From the IMG/VR virus record IMGVR_UViG_3300020119_000062, positions 1-47,346 of that record: a stretch of DNA of 47,346 nucleotides. One strand, given 5' to 3'. Shown piece after piece: positions 41,321 through 47,346 of the stretch. The translations under genes were made by a program, and so were the position numbers. Every line of letters begins with the position of its first letter. Position 1 is the stretch's first letter. The notes beneath the pieces were generated by a model. That model was given only the letters and a program-made list of their open reading frames with translations, was not told the DNA's origin and did not search any database. Source of the DNA: a virus.

Positions 41321-41722
41321 TTAGGGTTTTTGAGTTAGGTTAACCTTCCATTTTTCTTGACTTCTTCTATATTTTTCTTTGGCATCGTATCGCAAATGAC
41401 AAAGCTGGCAAAGTGCTTTCAGTCGGTGTAATTCTACTTCGTGATTTAGTTCGTCATGGTCTAAATGCGCGATAGTCAAAACAACTTTCTTGTAAGTGAA
41501 TCCTTGTCCTTGACTTTCTCTTATTGCATCTTGGACGTTCCTAAACCAAAGCGTTTGAAGTTTATATCTTCCAGTGAAATCCTTAATCCAAAGTTTTATA
41601 GCGTGAACAATGCTTTTATTTTCAAGGCCGCAGAACTCACAACAATTATTTGCGCGGTCTAAAACAGCCGGAACTATTTCAGTTTTCCAGTTCGGAGGAT
41701 ATTTTGAATAGTCAATCGGCAT
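41321..41722 (-). CDS. HNH endonuclease (133 residues)
   Basis: CCEFCGLENKSIVHAI and, later, IAHLDHDELNHEVELHRL and CQLCHLRYDAKEK form an HNH core: two CxxC zinc pairs, HLDHD as the catalytic HD, and the final His-x3-D. Soluble. In phages such enzymes can act near packaging or as selfish nucleases; here it follows replication genes by three bases, so a DNA-processing role is possible. Confidence 0.8.
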   Translation of the reverse strand: MPIDYSKYPPNWKTEIVPAVLDRANNCCEFCGLENKSIVHAIKLWIKDFTGRYKLQTLWFRNVQDAIRESQGQGFTYKKVVLTIAHLDHDELNHEVELHRLKALCQLCHLRYDAKEKYRRSQEKWKVNLTQKP

Positions 41723-41725
41723 TTT

Positions 41726-42388
41726 TTATTTAGTTAAGGTGTTAAGCCAGGTAATTTCGTCCAAGTAATTAGGGAGAGGCTTACCAGTGATTAAATCATG
41801 ATTTTCTTTAATCCATTGAAGATGAAGTTGGCGCTCTCTGACTTTTTCGGCTGATGGCGGCACGTAGGCCATTTTCTTGCGCTCTGTTTCGTTTGCCTTG
41901 GCATTATTGGCTTCTTGCGGCTTATAGCCGATGCTTTCCATCCATAATTTTAACCATGAATCGGCATTTTTTGAGGTTTCGGTGGCTTCATATCCATGCT
42001 TATCCTTTTCCTGCATGAGCTTGGTTTCGACTGCCTGATATTTCTCATCCAAGTAGGCTTGCATCCAGTCTGCAATCACGGCCCCATCTAATCGGAATAA
42101 TTTGCCCCCTGAATAACGCCCCATTGCCCCACGTTGAAAGCAAATCTTGAAGTCGGCCAAAGACTCATTCGAATACAAATCAAGCAGGGAGGCCGCTATA
42201 ACCGGAATTTGATGGCTTTGAAGGTTCAACCTCTCATCAATATTTATCATACTTTGAAGCTTATTCAATTCAATGGCGATATAATATTCAATAGTTCGTA
42301 AAGGCACATGGCGAGCGATCTCACAAACAGGAGGTATATTCAATGCATCCTCAATTTTTGAAGGTAAGCAATCCGAAACCTCACTCAT
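41726..42388 (-). CDS. Putative replication accessory protein (220 residues)
   Basis: Helical protein with ARHVPLRTIEYYIAIELNKL, a PVIAASLLDLYSNESLADFK region and a KCFQRG-like ICFQRGAMGRYSGGKLFRLD, then a C-terminal Lys/Glu-rich segment. This pattern follows replication initiators in Bacteroidota phages, possibly as a helicase loader; not proven. The start at 42388 overlaps the upstream stop by eight bases; frames opening at 42478 or 42517 would overlap the upstream gene by about 100 bases or more. Confidence 0.6.
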   Translation of the reverse strand: MSEVSDCLPSKIEDALNIPPVCEIARHVPLRTIEYYIAIELNKLQSMINIDERLNLQSHQIPVIAASLLDLYSNESLADFKICFQRGAMGRYSGGKLFRLDGAVIADWMQAYLDEKYQAVETKLMQEKDKHGYEATETSKNADSWLKLWMESIGYKPQEANNAKANETERKKMAYVPPSAEKVRERQLHLQWIKENHDLITGKPLPNYLDEITWLNTLTK

Positions 42389-43106
42389 TTTTCCTTGTTC
42401 CAATAACGTCAGAATAGTGTTCAATTGTGGATTTTGCGAGATTGATGTTTTTTTGCTGTTGTTTGCCGATAGTTCCATTTGTGTTATTTTTTGGTTCGAA
42501 TAATCCAGTCCAGCCATTTGAAATGGATTTGTTTATCATTTCAATGGCTTCAATTTCAGTCCGCGCCCCAAGTTTGCGAAGCTGCATTTCCTTTGTTTTT
42601 GAAGTCAGTTTTTGCTTTTTCTCTTTACGATAATCAATCCAGTCATTCCAAACTTTTCTAAAAGAATCAGTTTCAAAAGGAAGACTATCAATAACAACCG
42701 CGTTAGCGGCCTTCGTATTCTTCTTCGTATTCTCTTCTTCTTCGTATTCTAATTCAGGCCGCGCTTTGCCGTCAATTGTCCGTGAGTTGTCGTCAGGTTG
42801 CGGGAACTTGCTGACCATGTTACGCAGACGTTGGCCGAAATCATAAATTTTCAAGTATCTACGGCCTTCATGCTCGTAAATTTTGACTATTTCAAGGTAT
42901 GCAAGTTCATCAAGGCAAGACTCGATAGTAATTTCAGAATAATTTTTAAGGGGAAATAGGGCTGCCTTCAAAAGTTTAGGATGAGCGTGGAAGCAGCCAT
43001 GATCGTCTGCCTTCATTATCAATCGGACAAAGAATAGTTCGGCCTTTTCGGTCAGCTTATCAATCTTCTCACTAGTTGTCCAATCGCGTAACATTCTAAT
43101 TGGCAT
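42381..43106 (-). CDS. Replication initiation protein (DnaD/winged-helix type)
   Basis: 241 residues from the ATG at 43106 (the longer frame would need a TTG start). The N-terminus MPIRMLRDWTTSEKIDKLT then ELFFVRLIMKADDHGCFHAH is the winged-helix region of phage initiator proteins of the DnaD/O-like class; YLEIVKIYEHEGRRYLKIYD follows. The C-terminal half is charged and helical. It probably binds the origin and recruits the host helicase with the next gene's product. Confidence 0.75.
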   Translation of the reverse strand: MPIRMLRDWTTSEKIDKLTEKAELFFVRLIMKADDHGCFHAHPKLLKAALFPLKNYSEITIESCLDELAYLEIVKIYEHEGRRYLKIYDFGQRLRNMVSKFPQPDDNSRTIDGKARPELEYEEEENTKKNTKAANAVVIDSLPFETDSFRKVWNDWIDYRKEKKQKLTSKTKEMQLRKLGARTEIEAIEMINKSISNGWTGLFEPKNNTNGTIGKQQQKNINLAKSTIEHYSDVIGTRKNE

Positions 43107-43219
43107 AAAAAAAGTACCCAACCCCTACAATGGCGACCCAGTCGAACCTTTAGAAAGCTCTTTTTGGCATTGCAGAAAGTTGGGATATTTTTGATGTTTT
43201 CATAACTGAGTCGCTGAGG

Positions 43220-43250
43220 TAAAAATACTTCAAACTTTCCACTTCACAAA
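43220..43250 (-). promoter_or_regulatory. Leftward promoter before the replication genes
   Basis: On the minus strand TTTG (43247-43250), exactly 19 bases, then TATTTTTA (43220-43227), one base off TAnnTTTG. It lies in the 194-base gap before the initiator, the largest leftward gap outside the cassette array. The rest of this gap shows no gene. Confidence 0.45.
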
Positions 43251-43300
43251 GTACTTTTTTAAAAATCAATGATTTCAATCACGGAAGGAGACAAAATTTT

Positions 43301-43915
43301 TTATCCCCACTGCTCTGCCATTGCTCGTGCTATAGCCGGAAATGTCTTTGATCGATCTTTTGCATTTGTCATACGACCCATAAAATATTTATTCTTCATT
43401 TTGCCATCACTTCCAATTCTTGATTTTTCTGGCTTAGGTTTAAATTTCATTGGATTTTCAGCCACTTCAATAAGACCTTGAAGTTTTGGCAATCCTTTTA
43501 ACCAAAAACATGTTTCCTTCATTTCATTATCTCCAAAATACCAAGGGTGTATTTTTTGATTTGGCTTTCTCCAATTTGTATTTAACCAACCTACTGGATT
43601 TTCTATTGCAATTAAGGGTATTTCTGCATTCCATAAATCACGAACAAATTGAAATGATTTTAAAAGTTTATCCATTCTATCCGGTTGTTTATGAATAAAT
43701 TGTATTCCTGCTCTAGAAAAATAAGTACATGGCGGGTGCGCAATCAAAATATCCCATCGTTTCAATTGAATGGCATCCAACGCATCCATTTTCAAATGCC
43801 ATTCTGGATGACCTCCGGAGCAATCTTGAAGATCACAGGAATACGCCTCATGACCTCGCGCCCGAAACGCTTTACAAACTTCTTGACTTTCCTCACACGC
43901 AATTAAAACTTTCAT
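43301..43915 (-). CDS. DNA cytosine methyltransferase-like protein (204 residues)
   Basis: MKVLIACEESQEVCKAFRAR (from 43915) is motif I; EAYSCDLQDCSGG is motif II; ILIAHPPCTYFSRAGIQF is motif IV with the PPC Cys; IAIENPVGWLN is motif VI. The C-terminal third has no standard target-recognition domain. Such compact proteins are frequent in phages and may be modification enzymes. The upstream 23 residues of the longer frame are a hydrophobic run from the neighbouring gene, so I reject them. Confidence 0.75.
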   Translation of the reverse strand: MKVLIACEESQEVCKAFRARGHEAYSCDLQDCSGGHPEWHLKMDALDAIQLKRWDILIAHPPCTYFSRAGIQFIHKQPDRMDKLLKSFQFVRDLWNAEIPLIAIENPVGWLNTNWRKPNQKIHPWYFGDNEMKETCFWLKGLPKLQGLIEVAENPMKFKPKPEKSRIGSDGKMKNKYFMGRMTNAKDRSKTFPAIARAMAEQWG

Positions 43916-44166
43916 TTCAAAAAAGTTACTGTGAACAAATACCAAAGGAAAACAAGGATAGAAGAAAGCAAGATTAAAAGACACATTCCCCCATCCATGA
44001 TAATGATTAACTTTCTAGCCTTCATGATAAAATCGAGGCCAAAATAAATAGTGCCAAGAAAATGAAAATCAGGGTCAGCAACATTTTTGTGTAAGGCAGC
44101 CTCATAATCATTAATTTTATTTGTGTTAAAAAAATCAGGGTCATACGAAGAAACTTCAAATACCAC
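43912..44166 (-). CDS. Small protein with C-terminal membrane helix (84 residues)
   Basis: Soluble N-terminus (VSSYDPDFFNTNKINDYEAA) and a C-terminal helix GMCLLILLSSILVFLWYLF, so likely tail-anchored in the inner membrane. ATGA overlap with the methyltransferase gene. Function unknown. Confidence 0.55.
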   Translation of the reverse strand: MVFEVSSYDPDFFNTNKINDYEAALHKNVADPDFHFLGTIYFGLDFIMKARKLIIIMDGGMCLLILLSSILVFLWYLFTVTFLK

Positions 44167-44181
44167 TCCAAAAGTGTGCTT

Positions 44182-44460
44182 TCATTCTACTTTTGATTTA
44201 AACCTCAATCGTTTTTCAAGTGTATTAAATTCTTTATCCTCTTGTCTGTGTCTTTTTCGTTCCCATTCCATGAGTTGAAGAAAGCCTAACTGTGAGATCA
44301 TCGCCATTATACAAACAATCGCAAACCACTCCCATGAAGTTATCGACATTAATGCTCCAATCACTGAACAAAACCAAATAAGAAATACAATCAATGCCAC
44401 AATAATATTTTGTTTATGGTCTTCTCTTGCGTATTCCTCGGATTCTCTATTTCGCATCAT
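44182..44460 (-). CDS. Small membrane protein (92 residues)
   Basis: Two helices (IIVALIVFLIWFCSVIGALM and WFAIVCIMAMISQLGFLQL) between charged ends (RNRESEEYAREDHKQ; ERKRHRQEDKEFNTLEKRL). Unknown role. ATGA overlap with the MerR-like gene. Confidence 0.6.
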   Translation of the reverse strand: MMRNRESEEYAREDHKQNIIVALIVFLIWFCSVIGALMSITSWEWFAIVCIMAMISQLGFLQLMEWERKRHRQEDKEFNTLEKRLRFKSKVE

Positions 44461-44756
44461 TTGGGGATTAGTTTAAGTTTTTCTTTTGCTCCTTCAATCG
44501 TGTATTTATCTTCTCTTAATAATCTTTTAATGTGATGAAAGATGGCTACTGAACTTCTGGGGTAACTCCAATGACGGCCAATCTTTTTACGACTAACTTC
44601 AAAAACCTCTGCCCAGTAATTGATGTTGTATTTCATTTCATGCAGGGCTTCAGCAATTTCAGAAGATGAAAAATACATCATAACAATTGGCTCTTCGCTT
44701 TTTATTCTCCTGTAGCGAATCTTCCCATCAGAGTATGAATATAACTTTTCAGTCAT
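44457..44756 (-). CDS. MerR-like transcriptional regulator (99 residues)
   Basis: YFSSSEIAEALHEMKYNINY and WAEVFEVSRKKIGRHWSYPR form a MerR-type winged helix-turn-helix (helices, then the W-x3-F recognition region), followed by FHHIKRLLREDKYTIEGAKE, the typical second wing and helix. No effector domain, so a DNA-binding-only regulator. Encoded with another HTH protein; it may control the leftward operon. Confidence 0.8.
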   Translation of the reverse strand: MTEKLYSYSDGKIRYRRIKSEEPIVMMYFSSSEIAEALHEMKYNINYWAEVFEVSRKKIGRHWSYPRSSVAIFHHIKRLLREDKYTIEGAKEKLKLIPK

Positions 44757-44953
44757 AATAAACTGTACTTGGCGTAAGTCTTTTTCGTTCTCTTATCGTA
44801 AACAAACTCGGTACTGATTTTATGGCCCGCATCTTTCAGATTACTTATTCTTGAGGATAAAGACCAACAACCAAATTTGTTTAAGGCTTGCATTGACGTG
44901 ATGGTTCGGCCAGGAGGCTTAAGCCATTTTAAAATAGCCTCACAATGTGTCAT
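44753..44953 (-). CDS. HTH_39-like DNA-binding protein (66 residues)
   Basis: HCEAILKWLKPPGRTITSMQ then ALNKFGCWSLSSRISNLKDA is a winged helix-turn-helix of the HTH_39 type, common in phages; residues HKISTEFVYDKRTKKTYAKY form the wing. ATGA overlaps with the MerR-like gene and the next small gene. Probably a regulator. Confidence 0.75.
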   Translation of the reverse strand: MTHCEAILKWLKPPGRTITSMQALNKFGCWSLSSRISNLKDAGHKISTEFVYDKRTKKTYAKYSLL

Positions 44954-45105
44954 AGCTTCACAGTTTTGATTTTCACTTTTACTTCGCCCGTCTTAGGGTT
45001 CCGTTTAATAACAGACGTTTGCCATCCATCGGTGCCGTATAGTTTAATACCATCGGCTACATACTGATGCAAACCGCTGCTACTTCCAGAAGATGATCGT
45101 GCCAT
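44950..45105 (-). CDS. Small basic protein (51 residues)
   Basis: MARSSSGSSSGLHQYVADGI opens with a Ser/Gly stretch and continues into a Lys-rich tail (NPKTGEVKVKIKTVKL). The stop overlaps the start of the HTH_39-like gene (ATGA). No domain recognised. Short, but coupling supports it. Confidence 0.5.
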   Translation of the reverse strand: MARSSSGSSSGLHQYVADGIKLYGTDGWQTSVIKRNPKTGEVKVKIKTVKL

Positions 45106-45116
45106 AAGATTTAATG

Positions 45117-45374
45117 TTAATCGTTGTTTGCTCTGTAATATCCGGGTTCGTTTGGTGCATCCATCATTCTAGCCATATGGATTGCTTCTTTTATTTTGAA
45201 TTTAGCTTTTTCAATTCCATGAGCTTCAATCAAAAGAAAAACATCATTTGCCCATGATTCTTTAAAATCACAAAAGGCGTGGTGATTCTTTAATGCTATT
45301 TCATAAGAATCCCATTCTTCTTTTGTTGTTTGTCTCCCATTTAAATCTTTGGGAAGCGGATTTGGTCTTATCAT
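45117..45374 (-). CDS. Hypothetical protein (85 residues)
   Basis: RPNPLPKDLNGRQTTKEEWD and SYEIALKNHHAFCDFKESWA; helical, charged, no membrane segment. Adjoins the NinG-like gene with a four-base overlap. Unknown function, probably in DNA metabolism by context. Confidence 0.6.
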   Translation of the reverse strand: MIRPNPLPKDLNGRQTTKEEWDSYEIALKNHHAFCDFKESWANDVFLLIEAHGIEKAKFKIKEAIHMARMMDAPNEPGYYRANND

Positions 45375-45757
45375 AATCTCTTTTGTTGTTTAAGTGTCAA
45401 TACCTCTTTCTTGTAGTATTCAGTCATCGTTTCGATTTCGAATTTGCCTCTTTTGCAGATTTGCCGCGAGGCGATTTCCATTTTCGCCCATGTGCCTTCC
45501 CCGTATTGTTTGTCCATTTCTTCTTTGTAGACTTCCCTTTTCCCTCCTTCGAATCCGTTGCAATGTTTGCATTGAAGATGAGAATTGATTTCGTTGAATT
45601 TGGTAGCTTTATGCTGACGGCCAATACCGTGTCCTGCGTCTCCGTTTCTCCAGAAAATAATCCGTGGGCACGTATAGCATTTTCCAAAGCCTTCTTCATT
45701 CGTGTCTCTGAGGCGGATAAATTCTGAGAAGACTTTCCAAAGTTTCGCATCGCTCAT
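45371..45757 (-). CDS. ninG: NinG/Rap-like recombination protein
   Basis: LWKVFSEFIRLRDTNEEG, FGKCYTCPRIIFW, GDAGHGIGRQHKATKF and HLQCKHCNGFEGGKREVY match the lambda NinG (Rap) family, which cleaves Holliday junctions and boosts recombination. CxxC pairs bind zinc and the AGHGIGR His is near the active site. It lies in the same operon as RecT, consistent with a phage recombination set. Confidence 0.85.
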   Translation of the reverse strand: MSDAKLWKVFSEFIRLRDTNEEGFGKCYTCPRIIFWRNGDAGHGIGRQHKATKFNEINSHLQCKHCNGFEGGKREVYKEEMDKQYGEGTWAKMEIASRQICKRGKFEIETMTEYYKKEVLTLKQQKRL

Positions 45758-46116
45758 GGGTTAATTTTTGATTTCAGATGTTCAATATACATTTCTGTCT
45801 TCGAATGATAAAAACTATCGAAGTCTTTAAACCCCTCAGATGATTGTTTGAAAAGAATAAATAATACATCCCTGATTCTTTGGCTTTGCGTTTTTTTGTT
45901 TGGTAAATCGGGGTCAAGCTGATCGACTTGGTTTATCTCTTTAGAATCTATCGTTTCTTTAGGACTAAGATAAACCGCCATTAGCTTTTTTCTATATCCG
46001 TATAGTTCACCAACCACTGAAGGAGAAAGCTCAGGCGTTCCTAAACCTATTGAAATAGTACCATCAACACGGGTGCTGATCTTCTCAACCTCACATGAAA
46101 GTAGCGTGCCTATCAT
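45754..46116 (-). CDS. Hypothetical protein between recT and ninG (120 residues)
   Basis: MIGTLLSCEVEKISTRVDGT starts a beta-rich N-terminal half; the C-terminal half (SQRIRDVLFILFKQSSEGFK) is helical. No named domain. It is coupled by four-base overlaps to both recombination genes, so a helper role in recombination is likely. Confidence 0.65.
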   Translation of the reverse strand: MIGTLLSCEVEKISTRVDGTISIGLGTPELSPSVVGELYGYRKKLMAVYLSPKETIDSKEINQVDQLDPDLPNKKTQSQRIRDVLFILFKQSSEGFKDFDSFYHSKTEMYIEHLKSKINP

Positions 46117-47093
46117 TTCTTACGTTCTTTAAAATCTTCTCTATCCATTGCGTTGCGTATTGCTTCGCCTTGTTCTTTGACCGTGTGAGGCGTTGCCATC
46201 GTTCCCATAAGCGGCATAGATTCGCCAAGCTCTTTCATAAGTTCATAAGCATCAGATTTGAATTCCCATTTGCTCATCTCAGCTTTTAATTTTGCTTTAC
46301 GGTCGTGATCAATAGTTGATCGGTCGATTGAAGTTTCAAGAAATTGCAGCATCCCGAAATCCATAGGCTCTTTGAATCCGTTAGTTTCATTATCGAGGTC
46401 GATAGCTCTTTCTAATTTAACGGTCTTCTCGGATTTGGGCAAATATTTGGAATGTCTTTTGATAACTGTTTTGCGGCACATTTCGCCTTCATCACTCACC
46501 CACGTAGTGGATTTTATTTTACCATCTTTGAAAGCCTTGTAGGATTCGCTACGGTCACGTATTTCATTCAGTTCAACAAAGGACATCATCTCAACATGCT
46601 TAGAACCATCAGGCAAAATCCCAATGGAGTAAACACCAAGTATGCCGCCCTTCTCTTTCCCGTTTAAGAAATAAGGAACATGATTGATGATCTTTTGTTC
46701 GCTTGCCATATCGACTTTAATCAAATCGCCTTGATAAATTAAATGGCATTCGATTGAAGTAACGGAGCCTGAATCAGTCAAGAGTTTCGCAAGGCCGATG
46801 TATGAAGGTTCTAAAACGCATTCAAGTTCTTTGCTTTGTCCGTTGAATCTTGGAATCAGGTAAGCATATTTTGAAACAGGATTCAATGTCAGTCCTATTT
46901 GCGCCACATTCATAACAGCGCGTAGAACAGAATTCGAAGTACACTTTTGCAGGTATGGATTTTTAATAGCGTGCTGAACCGCAAAAGAAATTTCCCTGGA
47001 AAACGCTGATTCATCTAAGCCAGACTGTTCTATCCACATCGGCCGGATGGTGTTGTAAAATTCTTTTTGCGTTATCGTTAATTGCGTTTCCAT
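46113..47093 (-). CDS. recT: RecT family single-strand annealing protein
   Basis: 326 residues. TITQKEFYNTIRPMWIEQSG at the N-terminus, RAVMNVAQIGLTLNPVSKYA and YLIPRFNGQSKELECVLEPS, then KGGILGVYSIGILPDGSKHV and WVSDEGEMCRKTVIKRHSKY are the central motifs of RecT/Redbeta-type annealers. No RecE-like or exonuclease partner was seen next to it. Acts with the NinG-like nuclease in replication-linked recombination. Confidence 0.9.
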   Translation of the reverse strand: METQLTITQKEFYNTIRPMWIEQSGLDESAFSREISFAVQHAIKNPYLQKCTSNSVLRAVMNVAQIGLTLNPVSKYAYLIPRFNGQSKELECVLEPSYIGLAKLLTDSGSVTSIECHLIYQGDLIKVDMASEQKIINHVPYFLNGKEKGGILGVYSIGILPDGSKHVEMMSFVELNEIRDRSESYKAFKDGKIKSTTWVSDEGEMCRKTVIKRHSKYLPKSEKTVKLERAIDLDNETNGFKEPMDFGMLQFLETSIDRSTIDHDRKAKLKAEMSKWEFKSDAYELMKELGESMPLMGTMATPHTVKEQGEAIRNAMDREDFKERKK

Positions 47094-47107
47094 AGTCGTT
47101 TAAATTT

Positions 47108-47236
47108 TTACTTTCCAATAAGCGTTTCTTTCTCGGCCTCGATTCTCATTTCAATAAGCCTTTCCATGTGTGTTTTTATTTCTCTTAGCTCTTCTAATTT
47201 TAGAGCAAACAAATAGAGAATGATCTCGTCTTTCAT
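47108..47236 (-). CDS. Small charged protein (42 residues)
   Basis: MKDEIILYLFALKLEELREI and a charged helical tail RLIEMRIEAEKETLIGK. The start (complement of 47234-47236) overlaps the stop of the alanine-repeat gene, which is repeated beyond it in the circular overlap. It precedes recT by 15 bases. Confidence 0.55.
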   Translation of the reverse strand: MKDEIILYLFALKLEELREIKTHMERLIEMRIEAEKETLIGK

Positions 47237-47346
47237 AAGTTCCAAAGTTCAATAGGGAGATACTTGCGGCAAATGTCGGCTGTGGCTTTCTGGTTTTTAA
47301 CCCGAGCATAAGCAGCAGCAGCATCATCAGCAGCAGCAGCATAAGC
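47220..47346. repeat. Direct terminal repeat, right copy
   Basis: Identical to bases 1-127 (see the left copy). It includes the first 17 bases of the 42-residue gene and the 3' end of the alanine-repeat gene (complement of 47233-47346). Confidence 0.9.
47233..47346 (-). CDS. Copied 3' end of the alanine-repeat gene (partial)
   Basis: The last codons of the gene at 14-580 are repeated because of the circular overlap. It stops at the contig end inside the trinucleotide repeat. Confidence 0.8.
   Translation of the reverse strand, partial: AYAAAADDAAAAYARVKNQKATADICRKYLPIELWNL

Noticed and set aside
42388-42517. Longer form of the replication accessory protein
   Set aside because: It would overlap the initiator gene by 137 bases; the ATG at 42388 gives the usual short overlap. 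Not fully excluded.
45383-45750. Frames of 64-114 residues on both strands over the NinG-like gene
   Set aside because: Shadow frames of the NinG-like gene; translations lack any recognisable pattern.
47151-47342. 63-residue minus-strand frame in the right overlap
   Set aside because: It reads the trinucleotide repeat and the 42-residue gene in a different frame (poly-Leu/Met start).

Overview
This window is one complete, circular, tailed-phage genome, probably a siphophage infecting a member of the Bacteroidota. The two ends share an identical 127-base stretch (1-127 = 47220-47346), so the unique circle is 47,219 bases. The host assignment rests on promoters of the Bacteroidota type (TTTG, about 19-20 bases, TAnnTTTG), starts without Shine-Dalgarno sequences, and small-protein families I associate with Bacteroidota phages. 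No integrase or other site-specific recombinase is visible, so a lytic lifestyle is likely. No tRNA gene or CRISPR array is seen.

Layout. A divergent promoter region at about 2390-2494 splits the genome into two transcription units. Leftward (minus strand, running through the contig ends): an HNH endonuclease, several small unknown proteins, an alanine-repeat Imm-5-like protein, a 42-residue protein, RecT, a NinG/Rap-like recombinase, a MerR-like and a second HTH protein, small membrane proteins, a C5-methyltransferase-like protein, a replication initiator and its partner, and another HNH protein. Rightward (plus strand, 2495-38135): a ribbon-helix-helix-like regulator and small proteins, the terminase pair, a glycan/methyltransferase block of about 10 kb (6124-16335), tail chaperone and tape measure, tail proteins, portal, MuF-like protein, scaffold-like protein, major capsid protein, connector and neck proteins, a large fiber, and a lysis-like block of small membrane or exported proteins, a DUF5675 lysin candidate and a spanin-like protein. 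The tail block comes before the portal/capsid block.

The glycan block encodes a GT11 fucosyltransferase-like enzyme, a GDP-mannose 3,5-epimerase-like enzyme, GT2, GT25 and exostosin-like transferases, FkbM-like and related methyltransferases, and three free-standing HNH endonucleases. Almost all are joined by 1-20 base overlaps. It looks able to build and attach its own methylated glycan, presumably to the virion.

The least expected region is 38136-41320, between the two modules. Four single-gene cassettes on the minus strand are separated by GC-rich, palindromic elements. Each cassette is bounded by a 19-23 base inverted repeat that is nearly perfect within a cassette but different between cassettes, and every pair shows the same A/G asymmetry at its centre. 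This resembles an integron-type or other recombinase-borne cassette array, but the boxes do not match the classical attC consensus and no recombinase is encoded. A relic of a phage gene start lies at the right edge of the array.
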